From assembly GCA_035610365.1 (NCBI GenBank), contig CM069435.1, positions 91,359,389 through 91,423,388 of the forward strand: a DNA stretch of 64,000 nt, written 5' to 3'. This DNA is from Aquatica leii. Lineage: Eukaryota > Arthropoda > Insecta > Coleoptera > Lampyridae. The position numbers and the translations under genes are program-made. Of the stretch, positions 46,472 through 58,545 are shown piece by piece; the first letter of the stretch is position 1; each line of letters opens with the position of its first letter. A model generated the notes under the pieces. That model saw nothing but the letters and a program-made list of their open reading frames with translations, searched no databases and had not been told where the DNA came from.

Positions 46472-46825
46472 GTTTTGTTTACAGAATCTACAGTTACATA
46501 TACGATGTAAATTTTTGACTAAAATATTTAATAAGTTCGTTGGTAATATTCGCCATTTATTTTCTTAGTTCATTCACTAGATTATAGGAATTCATTCATT
46601 GGTATTGTCTGTTTAATTACTAGTATTTTTGAAAACAAATTACATTAAAATTATTATTCACAATAAATGCTTAAAAGTATCTGAATTTTTGAATAAAATC
46701 TTATGTTAATGATATAAGGATTGTCTAAAAATTTAGTTAGTATAAAAATTCCTCACGATATAATTATACTGATAATTTAAAGTTTGTAAATTGCTTAACC
46801 GTTTATTTACTGGTGCTTCTACCCT

Positions 46826-47172
46826 ACATCGAATGAATGCCATTTTAAACGGAATTTTAACCAAAAGTTACAAAAACTTTGATGCCCCCTAGCGGCCATA
46901 AAAAAATTCTCAATTCGCTAAAATGTGTTTTATGGCAATATCTTTCGACAATATAAGTATCATGTCCAATTTCGATGCGACACGTGGTCATCCAGGCCGT
47001 CAAAGTTCGAATTTCTGCCATAGACGTAATGGTGAAGAAATGGACATTTCTTATAAAAAATTGTCGGGACCGATTTTCAAAATATTCTAGAGTTAGTAGC
47101 GGGTCATCATGGGCTATCGAATAAAAATATTGTGATCAAGATCTGAGCCACAATTGCTTGTTTCCAGTTATC
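46826..47172 (+). repeat. Right arm of the 350-bp inverted repeat
   Basis: Reverse complement of 42793-43142, starting ACATCGAATGAATGCC and ending TTTCCAGTTATC. It differs by several substitutions and a small insertion, so the pair is not recent. Confidence 0.85.
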
Positions 47173-47179
47173 CTCAGCT

Positions 47180-48870
47180 GTTCTTACCTTGTAAATGAAA
47201 AATGGCGATATTACAAGAACAAGCAAAATTTTGCACATGTACTCATAGCACCTAAAAAACTTACAATAAGATGCCACCACCGCTACCTAACGGTTCATTG
47301 TCATTTATAGATGCAGTCTTCTTAGCTTCTGTGGGTTAAGTACCTGTAATATCAAATAAAATGACGGTACCCTGTTGCACCTGGTTTTCTCATTCCACCC
47401 CACCTTCTCTTATACCTCATAGACCTCATAGACTTATCGATTATAGTTACTAGAATGACGACGCGGCAAATTCAAACACCGGACAATCATTAAAATACGT
47501 ACTTTATGAAACGAAATATTTAAACAATAAGTTCAATTGTGACTACGGTTTTAACGTATCCCCTCTTTGGTTTCCGATTGTTACTAACCAACCGCGACGA
47601 TACTTCTTTATATACGAAAACTACTTCTTTTAAGTCACGGAGTTTGAAATCTGGTTTAATTCTCAAGTTGATTACCTAACTCTATAATGATTTTTGCTAA
47701 ATTGTCGTTTACTTCTTCCACTTCATCAATTTCTATTCTACTTTTTTGGAGTTTAGAATCTGGCTTGGTGTACAAGTCGATTAAATCTTAGTCAGATTTT
47801 GGTTGCTTGTTTGAGTCCTGAAATTTGTTTCATGCCCTCATAAAAAACTCCTACAAAAGTGAGCAAAACGTAACTTTGGTTACCAGATTAACACAATCTA
47901 AAAGCGAAAGACGTTTTTGCCTTAACATAGACTACGATCGTAGAAGCCTTCGCTATTATACAGTATTATTTTTCTATACGACCATTACCGAATGTTATTC
48001 TTCTAAAATCATTTATAATAACAGAACGTAAACATTCTTACTCGTTGTGTTAAAATACTTATTCTAAAACACTTGCGTCCTATGTTATTTACATACATTT
48101 TCATTATATAACAAGTGATAAAACGAATATTCTAAAACTGCCCAAACAAAATTAGACACCTACGGATATCAAAACTGTCAATATAAATTTTGACATATGT
48201 GATTTATGATTAACCATAAAGTAAATAATAATTAACCTATAATTTAAATTTTTGTTTAAGTGACGATATAACTAACCCAAATTTGCTTAAATTTGATCTT
48301 ACATTCAGCTCATAGCTTCTGGTCGTAAAGAAATTATTTTTTGTTAGTCTGTTAGTAAAGATGTGGTCTGCTTATTCAAAACTGTATCCGTTAAACTGAT
48401 TATTACTCGTTAATCGTCGAACGTTTTCTTTGACTGCAAAGAATGTAGTCTATCATATTTTTTAGTTCGCTTGGTTTTTAATTGTTTGTAAACTTGGTTA
48501 ACTTAAACCGTAGTGATAACATTTAATTTTGCTCATATCGAATGTTCTAATTTATTTGCCAAGGTTAAGAGATTTTTTACATGAGTGTTTTTTCTATTGT
48601 GTGCGACGCATCTCCCACTTATTACATACCTAGAAACAGTAGCGATTCTCGCTCATGCAATACAGTGGCGCGTACTTAGCATAACATAACATAATAATAA
48701 TACAAAACATGGCACCAGAAGCGCTTTCAAAAAGTAAACTTACATCTATAAAACAACAATGAACAAGTAATATAGTAAATAAAGATAAAGAGGAAAAACA
48801 AAATTTTCCCGTTCAAAATAGATTCTATTCAACTATTGCACTTATAACTTAAATACACTATCACAATATA
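47180..48870. other. AT-rich stretch, no gene recognised
   Basis: No family was recognised. Around 47640-47790 two short blocks (GGAGTTTGAAATCTGG and GGAGTTTAGAATCTGG) recur about 110 bp apart. The low-coordinate LTR of the minus-strand BEL copy should fall near 48.6-48.9 kb but could not be confirmed. Confidence 0.4.
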
Positions 48871-48879
48871 GGTTTATTG

Positions 48880-51800
48880 TTGTCATCAGGGAGAGGGCAT
48901 ATTTTTGTAAATGCTCTCCTTACGAATTGAAGCTACTCGACTGATCCCATCGCAACCAGGATGTAGATCGACGACTTGTTTAAGTTTCTAGCGTAATGGT
49001 AAGTTATCATCCTTGACCACCAATTGCCTTAATTTTAGATTGGCTTGGTCTCTTTTCCATTTATTTCTTTCTTGAAGAGAAGTCATGTATTAATGGCTCC
49101 AGCAAAACCAAAAAATGTTATTGTAAAGCTTGAATTCGTTGATACAATGACAAACGTAATTCCGATATCTGAGTGACAACTGGTTCGTTTATAGTCGGCA
49201 ACGGACAACCAACAAGGAGATGACTTGGTGTCAAAGGATATAGGTTCGAAGGATTAGAAGAGAGAAGAAACAGAGGTTTTGAATTGCATATAGACTCAAC
49301 TTGTGAAAGTAAAGTAGTAAACTGTTCAAAGGTTGTGTCAAAGTGTGCATTCGATACAACGCGCTTAAGGTGATGCTTTACGCTTTTAATGGCAGCCTCC
49401 TACAATCCTCCAAGGTTAGGAGAGTTTACTGGTATAAAGTGACAGTCAATTTCGTTCTCACTGCTTGATGGACAATACTGTAATTTTTCTTTAAAAACAA
49501 TGATAATTCGCGTAACTCACGTTTAGTCCTGACAATGTTTGTACCATTGTCAGAATATACTACGCGAGGTCGGCTTCGACGCGATATGAAACGCCTCAGA
49601 ACAAGTATAATGTATTCGGTGAATAATTGTGTGACCAATTTGAGGTGTAACGGCTTTGTTGCGAAGCAAACAAAATGGCAAATGTATGCTTTTATAGATT
49701 TAAGTCCTCGACAGCGACGCTGCTTTATTAAAAACGGACCGGCATAGTCCACACCAGTTGTTTCAAAGAGGAACGAGAGACGCAGTCTAGTAGCAGAAAG
49801 ATTTCCCATCAGTGGAATAGGCCATTACTTTCTCGAGAAAGTTAAGGTTTGAATAATTTTTGAAGTCAACAATCTTTAAATGTGTATGAAAACAATGAGT
49901 AATATTTTTTATTTCAGGAAGAATGGGTAAAGTTTTTAGGCCACAAAGATTGTTCCTTTGCTAGCCATTCTGGGCCATGCCACCAAAGATTCAAAGAAAT
50001 TAGGTTAGTTGCGGAGACACTCCTGGATAACAGATCAGCTAGACTTGATAGAGTAGAAACATGACACCATTTATCATTTTTTGTGGTTTCCTGGATTTCT
50101 ACGATCAGATTACACACGAACGTTTTTAGAAAAGAAGGATTGGTTTTTAGCCATCCTAAGACAATAGACGAATTTATCTATCAAAAACGGCGAGAAATTT
50201 GTATGTTTAACGCTTTTGTACATTGATCTAGCAATTTTGCCAAAATTGTAGCTCCACACAATTCCAACCGAGAAATCGTTACAGGCTTCAGAGGAGCAAC
50301 ATTTGCCTTTCGAAAGAAAAGTTTAACAGAAACATTACCGCTGTAGACAGTACAATGGAAATATATACACGCCACCATACGCTCGCGTTGAAGCGTCAGA
50401 AAATCCGTGAATTTGGACATCAATGTGGTTACAGAAAAGTGGAAATCTGGTATTTTAAGTGCATTTAACGGTAGGATACCTGCGAATTAAAGCGCTAGAC
50501 AAAATGGAATTTATGTAATAACAATAAACTTTGGAAAATTTATTTAATTGAAATCTAACAAAATATTTTGTGACAAATATTTTCATTTTTTGTAAACTTC
50601 TCCATCTTTATTAATAAGCAATATAAAAGTTAAAACTTTCAGATCAATTTTTTATAAATGTATGAAAGTTGGGTAGGTCAAATTTTGACCAATAATTGGT
50701 TATATAGTGTTCTAGGCATTAAAGAAGCTTCTCTCAATAATTACAATATTTGTAGAAGTTATGAACAATTTTATTGCACAATTCATCAAATAAAAACGTT
50801 TTTTTCTTATAACAATCTTAATTTTTAAAGAATCTTTTTGAAATTATGTTAACTCCTAGTCAACGCATTTAGCCAAGTACATGTGAAATTTGAAGCATGT
50901 ACGAGTAACAATTATTTCGAAAATCAGTTTGAAAAACTATCAAAATTTATGCAATATTAAAAATACATGGCGCGTTTTATTTAAAGTGACAGGGGAAGCA
51001 GGTACTCGGAGGCGGAGTTTATAAAACGAGAATTTGCCGATTACGGGTAAAGCATATTTGAACCAATAAGTATTGTTAAAATTCTGCTAAATGTTATTCT
51101 TACTATGTCATATGCAAATCTTCTATAGAAACTAGTAAATCATATTTCGGTTTATTTTTATCTAATAATGCTACATTACGTTTACTGTACATATTGACAA
51201 TTGTAACAGATAGTGTATTGAGAATGTAAAAAGGGCGATTCCAAAATTTGAATGTTTTACAAATTTAAAAGTAAAAAATTGTAGTTTTTTATTCACGATA
51301 AATACAATTTTTTGCATACAAGTCCCGATGGACGATTGACCATAGTACAATTATAGAAGTAAATAAGTGTTTATTTTCCTTAAAAATCAAAAAAAATCAA
51401 AGAAAATGCAATATCAAATTAAAAAATTTGCGTTGCTGTAAATGACAGGGGCGAGTTATAATTAAAACAAAACCATAGCTATATGCATCAATTTCAAGGA
51501 CAAATGCTTATCTGTAAAAAAAACATTTGCCACTTAATATTATCATTGTATTATATACAGATGTGGATCTAGAAATTATTAAAATAAAAAAAAGACGAGA
51601 TATTTTGTAAAAAAATGTTATGATTAATTAATTTTTGGGAAACTCATTGTATTCCAAAGTTTGTTGATTCTAGAATCTAAAAGGGTATGAAAACTAGAAA
51701 ATAAAGCAAAATACTCATGTATGCTTTTCAATCAATGGTTTAATAGATACTTTGCACACAGCATTGTTATTTTATTTGACGACTAACAATTTTGTTTGCA

Positions 51801-54800
51801 AATTTTTGAATGTATATACCGAACGTTACTGTGCAATCCGTTTTTGATAAGAATATAATACAAACCACCAGCGCTAGACAATCAGAATACACGAAAAAAA
51901 ACCATACATTTTTTATTATTTGATAATAACAAACAAAACAATGTCTTTAAAAGAACTTGTATCGTATTACTTTCAAGAAAAAAATGTATTCGATTTATAT
52001 TATAGTGATATGCAATTAAAATACAATTACCAGTGCTTCTATGTATAATATAAAAAAATATTTGAATAGATATACGCTGCCCATCCGGGCAAGTACAAAC
52101 AAACATATCAGTTACCTGAGTACCTTTTAGAGTACCCCTAGTCTATTGTTGAAAATTTAGGACCGCCCAAATAAGATTTATGAGTTTGTGTAGTTTTAGT
52201 TGCATACTATCACTTGTATTCAGATGTACCGATATTACTACCATCTATACAAAAATTTTACGAACTTAATATGGGTATTCTACTTCTTTACGAAAAAAAA
52301 ATGTATTTGGATTTTAACTCATTCGGAATAGGATCGTTTCAAAAAAGTCTTTCTAGCCAGAGCTATTGCAAAATAATTCTTGCTACAATAATACACGCAA
52401 TTGAGAATCCCAAAGGATCGAAGTTTGAGAATTTTTAGATAAAATAACACGTTTAGTTATTTTGTCCTTTGTGAGCGCATATGAAAAACATGAGGTCATC
52501 TGATAAACAGGACCACAATAAACCGAGAGTTTTTGTACTTTCGTTTGTGCCCAACGACATAACATTAGAGTGAATATCCGATTTATGAATGCCATTTAGA
52601 ACTTTGCGATTATTAGAAGCCCACTTGGGTAGATTAAATTTGCCAGAAGATAAAACTTCGGACAATGTATTTACAATATAAGTAGCTTTCTGCAAATTGG
52701 AAACACCGGTTAGCACGTCGTCGACGTAAAAATCGTCATTTATTATGCGAGAGATAATCGAATGAGCAAACTCGCAATCTCTACCCATTTGTAAAAGGCA
52801 ACGTATAGCCAAAAAACAGGCATTAGCAGTACCGTGTGACTGTGTTCAAATTGTAAGGACAGTACATACATCATTTCTACATCAGCATTAATAGCAACGT
52901 AATGTTGCCGAAAAAGAATTAGAATTTATATCAAATCCTTTTGTAAACATAGTTTAGTGGTAGTACTGTCTCTCTTTTCCACGCCATGGTGTGGGAGATA
53001 ATACAAAGTTTGAAAATAATCACGTTGAATAATAGACATATGACAAAGATTTTGATAAGCTTTTATAACAGCAACAAATTGCTGACAGTATCTTTCACTA
53101 GCATTAAAACGTTTTTCAAGAGATAATAACTGCCTTTCCGCAGTATTTCGTGATTTGCCCAGAAGACCAATAGATTCCTTAAAGGGAATTGTCACTATAA
53201 ATCGACCGTCGGCTGCGCGCTCAGTGGCTTTAAGAAATTCAAGCTTACAATTCTTCTGACGTAAAAGATTTTTAAGTTGGAAATTGAATGACATTGCACA
53301 GGATTACTATTGATAGAAAACGTGTTCCAGAGATGAAGCAACCAAGACGGGTCTTCTGAAGTACTGGAAGATTTTGATCAAGCCAAACTTGTCCGATGCT
53401 CATTAAATCTCAAAAGATAGGTGCATCGATAAGCCAATCGATAAAACCAGGCTTATTCAAATCGGGATCAGCTAATTTTCAACTGCCAGGTATGATAAGT
53501 TTATCTTTATCAATGTAAATCCTAGGAATAGAACTTGTCAAGTCGTCTAAAACTAAACACGATATCTGTGTTGTGAAGAAGTTATAGATTGTATATTGAC
53601 GTTGCAAATTTTGGTTGTTGTGGATGCTACCTTTCTTATCCCCAAGATAGTAATATTCACTGTTGATATAGACAACCTTAGTTTTTGACACAGCGAGGCA
53701 GTAATGAAACACGATTAGGCACCCGAATCTTGAGACAGGAACATCAGAATAGAAAAAAAATGATGTCTCCTTTTGCAATACTTGCAGCTGAATTTTAAAC
53801 TACAACGTAATGAGAAATGCCTCTTGCGCAAACAGTTTATGCAAACCTTTAACTCCTTCACTTTGGTATTGCGCAAATCAATAGATAATTTAAGAAATTC
53901 CTCACATTTACGAAATATATGTTCATCCTTGCAAAGACAAGTTGCATTCAAAAATGATTGCTGCCCTGCTGTAGCATATACCTTGACATGCTTCGGTTTG
54001 TCAATCGCAATCTTAGTGTTTGACTTAGTTTCCAAGGTTTCAACAAGATTTGCCTTAATCACTATACAAAAGTCATTTGAAGTAGGCAATTCAGTATATG
54101 AGTTAGCTTTGTAGGTTTCCCACTCTCGGGCTGTTCGAGAGTCTAGCGCGTTTGCGCTTAAGTGGATGAAAATTGTTTAAAACAGAGTATCTTCAGAAGC
54201 AACAGATTTCAGCGCATGTAAATGCTTATACAGGTTCTCGTGGAGATGACGTAATTTGGTTGCTGATTCTTTGGGCATAAACTCAAATGATATAATAAAC
54301 GTTATGTGATTGTGAATCAGCATGCGCTTCTTATTATAACATTCGCATAGAGTATTCACGCAATTCGTAGAAGGACGATAAAAATTTAATTGATTTTATC
54401 GTTTGTGGTGCGACTCCATGCAGGAAGGATTGCAAATAATGGTATTTTTAAATCAAACTTATGTTATCATTTTCGTGTATCAACGAAATAAACAAATCAC
54501 GAAGCTCAAACCAAGCCTCGGTTGTGCCATTAAATTTTAGAATTGAAATTGTAAGTAATTTAACTCCATTCGTTTTGGGTGAATTATTGGCGTTTGTAGC
54601 AATGACTGAGACAAGACTTCAATTTGATAAACTTTTAGAGATAGGTTTAGTTAGCAAATGCATCGATAATTGATCGAGCTTTACCGGGTGCGTCATAATA
54701 AAAATCTTCGAACTCTGATCGTGCAGATAATTCTGGTTGTAATGCATCTACAACGTACAACCACAAATAGTGACCACGACGTAATAAAATAAAAAATACA

Positions 54801-54870
54801 TTTTGAAATATTAACCTGTAAATCGGTGACTACATTACATTCAATATGACTACGAAATTGGAGATAATCA
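48880..54870 (-). mobile_element. Decayed BEL/Pao retrotransposon, split by an insertion
   Basis: Minus-strand blocks run in BEL/Pao order from Gag (about 54.9 kb) to the integrase C-terminus (about 48.9 kb), each homologous to the intact copy at 58.5-63.7 kb but clearly a different family member. No LTR could be recognised at either end. An unrelated stretch of about 1.8 kb (roughly 50490-52250) interrupts it between the reverse transcriptase and RNase H. Confidence 0.88.
48880..54870 (-). pseudogene. BEL/Pao Gag-Pol pseudogene
   Basis: Order on the minus strand: Gag (TEAWFELRDLFISLIHENDN near 54.8 kb; more to 54180), zinc knuckles (CINCLRKRHFSLRC near 53830), protease remnants (53480-53710), RT start (GRFIVTIPFKESIGLLGKS, about 53170-53220; YYLPHHGV), the RT box FYVDDVLTG (52714-52740), the RT end FDPLG near 52420, then the insertion, RNase H (VQIHGFSDAS near 50420, PVTISRLELCGATILAKLLD near 50270, LSSLADLLSR near 50040), and integrase (VDYAGPF, SDNGTN, about 49426-49809; C-terminal part to 48880). 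At least ten stops or shifts. Its RNase H keeps the catalytic glutamate in RLEL. Confidence 0.88.
50490..52250. other. Unidentified insertion inside the minus-strand BEL copy
   Basis: In the intact copy the RT FYVDD box and the RNase H RLKL-type motif are about 650 bp apart; here they are about 2.4 kb apart. The extra sequence is very AT-rich with no recognised coding. AGCGCTAGACAA occurs at about 50491 and 51868, but it does not coincide with both predicted edges, so I cannot call it a target duplication. Confidence 0.55.
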
Positions 54871-54979
54871 CACCAACGTAGCTAGAGTTGCTATTAAGAT
54901 TTCTCTTTTTTGGAGAAAAAATGTTAAAACTTGGTTTCTTCAGATAGAATCGCAGTTCTTTACGTCTTAAATTATTAGT

Positions 54980-57824
54980 GAAGAAACAAAATGTCATATT
55001 TTTGGTTCTTTAGATACAGAAATAGAATTTGAAGATTCAGAAAAGCGTAAAGTAGTAAAAAAATTATTAACAGAAATTGGGTTTGGTGACAAAAAACCTT
55101 CTGTTTTACTTCGACAGATGACGGACGCAAACAATAAAATTTCTGAAAATTTTAAAACAAGGAAATTTTAAAGTTGTATCCTAACTTATTACATAAGAAA
55201 CCTAACTATGACTAACACATTGTATTGTAACCAACGGACAACCGGTAACGACAAAACCACAGCGACTGTCCAAAGAAATTGCAGAAAAGGAATTCTAAAT
55301 TCTGATAGAATCTGCAAGCCATCTAGCAGTAATTAGGCTAGTGTGTTTCACATGGTTCTAAAAAAGAGTAATAGCTGGGCCCTTGCGGTTATTATAGAGC
55401 TTTAAATGCTATAACTGTTCCAGATACATATCCTGTACCAAATATACAATACTTCAATACACAGTTAGACAACCAAAAGTATTTAGGGCATACCATCATA
55501 TTCCGGTTGATAAAGAAGATATCCATAAAACAGCAATAACGACTCCATTCGGATTATTTGAATTTACAACACTACCATTTGGATTAAGAAACGCAGCCCA
55601 ATCATTTCAAAGATTCATGTATAAAATAACCAAAGATTTGGATTTGTGTTATATCGATGACATCTTAATAGCATATAAAACAATTGAAGAACATCGAAAT
55701 CATATTCAAAAAATTTTTTTACGATTAAATGAATTTGGTATCAACATCAATCTTAGCAAATGCATTTTTGAAGCTACGGAAGTTCTTTTTCTCGGATTTT
55801 TAGTGTCAGAAAAAGTTAAAGCTATTCTAGATATACCTTTACTCGCAACTAAGCACGAATTAAGACAATTTTTGGGTCTAATCAATTTCTAGAGAAAATA
55901 ATTCCCAATTTAGAAGCATTACAAGGTCCGTTATACGATTTATCTATCTCAAAAAGAAAAGACCGTACCAAAATTGATGAAAACAAGAAACTAACCAACG
56001 TGTTTGCACAGGTTAAGGATAAATTGGCCAACGCAACATCTTTACGGCATCCGTCAACTAATTTACCATTAACGCTTCATGTAGACGCATCGGAGTTGGC
56101 AATAAGTGCAGCGTTACATCGCATTAATAACGGTATCCTTGAACCATTGACTTTTTTCTCTAAAAAACTTAGTGCTACCGAACAAAAATATAGCAAATAC
56201 GACAGAGAATTATTAGTTATATATGCAGCCATTAAATATTTTCGATACGCATTGGAGGAAACAAACTTTACAGTATATACGGATCACAAACCGCTAATCT
56301 TTGCTTTTACAAAAAATTCTCAAAATTTATCTCGACGACAGTTTCGACATTTGAATTTCATAGGACAATTTTCGACTGATATTCGACATATAGCCGGTAC
56401 TGACAATGTGGCAGCAGATGATTTATCAAGATTATGTAAAATTGATACAAGTACAATTTCATTGAATAAAATCGCCAATGCACAAAAAACGGATGAAGAG
56501 TTAATTAATCTAAACAAATCATATTTGTTCTTTAAACTTGCAGGAAATCTATGTGGAAGACAAAGTTACAGCTTGTGACGTCAACAACAACAAAATTAGA
56601 CCATATATACCTAAATGTTATAAAAAAAAAATATTTAAGTTAATTCACGACTTAGCTCATCCCGGAGAGAAAGCTACAGCAAAAATGGTATCGAAACGCT
56701 ACGTGTGGCCTGGTTTAAAAAAAGACTGTCAATTATGAACTATGAACTCAATGTTGTACAGCCTGTTAGAAATGTAAGGTGTGGAAACATTCTAAGAGTA
56801 AGGTTCTAAATTATGAGAATAGAACTGAACATCGTTTCGAAGATGTAAAATATAGACATTATTGGACCCTTACCATCATCACAAGACTTTCGCTTTGTAG
56901 TGACGATGACCGTTTTTCGAAATGGCCGGAAGCAACATCCGTTAAGTATATTACAGCAGAAACAGTGGCTCAAGCTATTATCATTTGGTTCATCTAGTAG
57001 AGGAACACAAATCGATTCAACACTTTGTAAGGAAATGACAAAGCTACTTGGAATCCATTACATAAAAACGACTGCCTATCATCCATCTGCAAACGGAAAA
57101 ATCGAACGTTTTTACCGTAGCCTGAAGACAGCGATTAAATGTCATTTGACGGGAGATTGGGTTAACAAGCTACCCATCGTTTTATTAGGTTTGCTTTTAT
57201 ATATCCTACCAAAAGATGGTGCTGCAACGGCTGAAATTTTATATGGATCAGTTATAAGATTGCCTGGCGAATTTTTCATCGAGACTTCCAGCATGAATAG
57301 TGTGACAAATTTTGTTTTAAAAATTAAAGAAACTATAAAAAATATCAGATCAACCAAACAGGAACATCATGCTAAACCAAGGATTTTTGTACATAAAAAA
57401 CTAAATCAAAGTTCACATGTTTTAGTTAGACAAGATATGTTAAGGAAACCTCTGCAACCAGTGTACGATGGACCGTATTTTGTCATAGAAAAACAAGAAA
57501 AATATTATGTTTTACAACTACCTAGGGGTAAACAAACAGTCTCCATAGACAGACTAAAGCCTGCTTGCCTGTTGGCTGAGGAAGTTAAAAAGCAACAAAA
57601 AAAAATTTGAAAAACTCAATACATTAGTTTCAACTAAAAACGTTCAGAGTACTACTCCAAACTCTTACTCAAAAGCTGAAACAAGTTTAAATAACGAACA
57701 AACTATCAAAACCAGATCAGGAAGAACAGTAAAATGTTTACAAAAACTTAAAGATTAAACTATGGGAGGAGTGTTATGGTGTTGTAAAACAAGCGTTTAA
57801 AACTATGTTAAATTTTATGCTTGA
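54980..57824 (+). mobile_element. Ty3/gypsy retrotransposon remnant with start of 3' LTR
   Basis: A Gag piece (GDKKPSVLLRQMTDANNKIS, about 55090-55150) runs almost directly into pol, so most of Gag, protease and the 5' LTR are missing. The pol remnant ends at a stop at 57756-57758; the polypurine run GGGAGGAG (57764-57771) is followed by TGTTATGGTG, the likely 3' LTR start, which is cut off after about 53 bp by the BEL/Pao element inserted at 57825. Confidence 0.85.
55245..57758 (+). pseudogene. Ty3/gypsy Pol (RT, RNase H, integrase), disrupted
   Basis: RT: RLSKEIAEKEF, then HHIPVDKEDIHKTAITTPFG, LPFGLRNAAQSFQRFM and the catalytic YIDD at 55650-55661, followed by FLGF and a stop at 55890. 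RNase H: LTLHVDASELAISAALHR, YSKYDRELLVIYAAIK, YTDHKPL and GTDNVAADDLSR (56000-56430). Integrase: HDLAHPGEKATAKMVSKRYV zinc region, DIIGPLP first aspartate, then a small deletion at about 56990-57010 that removes the second aspartate before RGTQID, and TTAYHPSANGKIERFYRSL with the glutamate. The C-terminal tail TRSGRTVKCLQKLKD follows a one-base slip in an A run at 57600. Inactive. Confidence 0.9.
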
Positions 57825-58048
57825 TGTTTAGATTGTAAACTTATTTTAATTAAAACTTTATTGTTACGCTACTGATAGTGGCAGGGATTTCAACCAATAT
57901 CCCTCTTTGTAAAATCAGTCATCATGTAGCCACATGATGAAACGAATGTTCTTTCGATAAATTTTATTCGTTCTTATTACTTTGTGTTTTATTCATATCG
58001 TTCTATGTACTTAACAAAATAAAGAACTACAGTCCACTACAATTAACA
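57825..58048 (+). repeat. BEL/Pao 5' LTR
   Basis: It starts TGTTTAGATTG and ends ATTAACA. The start is fixed by comparison with the 3' LTR at 63859; the end is inferred from the CA dinucleotide and the following primer-binding site. AATAAA lies at 58018-58023. Confidence 0.88.
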
Positions 58049-58051
58049 TTT

Positions 58052-58069
58052 TGGTGCTTCGAGCCACAT
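58052..58069 (+). other. BEL/Pao primer-binding site
   Basis: TGGTGCTTCGAGCCACAT lies 3 bp after the LTR end and begins with TGG complementary to a tRNA CCA end. The tRNA was not identified. Confidence 0.6.
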
Positions 58070-58545
58070 TATTACAAGAAACAGTGAATTTTCAAGATTT
58101 CGCAAGAATTTATATTGTTTGACGAAATATGCAATTTCGTGCCTATGAGTTAGAGAGAGACAGCCAAAGACTTCTTTCGCCAACAACTTGAAGGGTTGAT
58201 ACCCACAAACGATAGCAGGTTTGCCTTCTCTTTCCTTTACATTTGTTTTGCTTGCTTACTTTGTTAAGCCAGTGCATTTATTCCAACGTGTTCTATTCAT
58301 ATTGAATTACGTTCGAAATTTATTTTGATTGAATAACGTGTCATTCGCTGCATTCGGCAGCAAGGCGCGGCGTTGTTTTGATTGAGAATACTATTTTTTT
58401 GTAGATTCATTTTGCATTTGTATTAATTAATTAATTACAATTCTTGTTTTTGTAAATAACGATATTGTTACCGTTATTTTTGCATTTAATTCTTAACTTG
58501 CCGTTGCTTAGTTAAAACGAAAACATTAAAATAAATCTATTCATT

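Larger units (their letters stand above)
43323..46825 (+). mobile_element. pogo/Tigger-like DNA transposon (3.5 kb)
   Basis: The left end CAGGGTAAAAACACCAGTAA (43323) pairs with the right end, ...TTTACTGGTGCTTCTACCCT at 46825, as inverted repeats of about 27 bp. It carries a transposase gene with two predicted introns and many copies of a motif close to CCAATGAATGAAC near both ends. TA target duplications are not clean: the right edge is followed by ACA and the left preceded by CAA. Confidence 0.8.
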
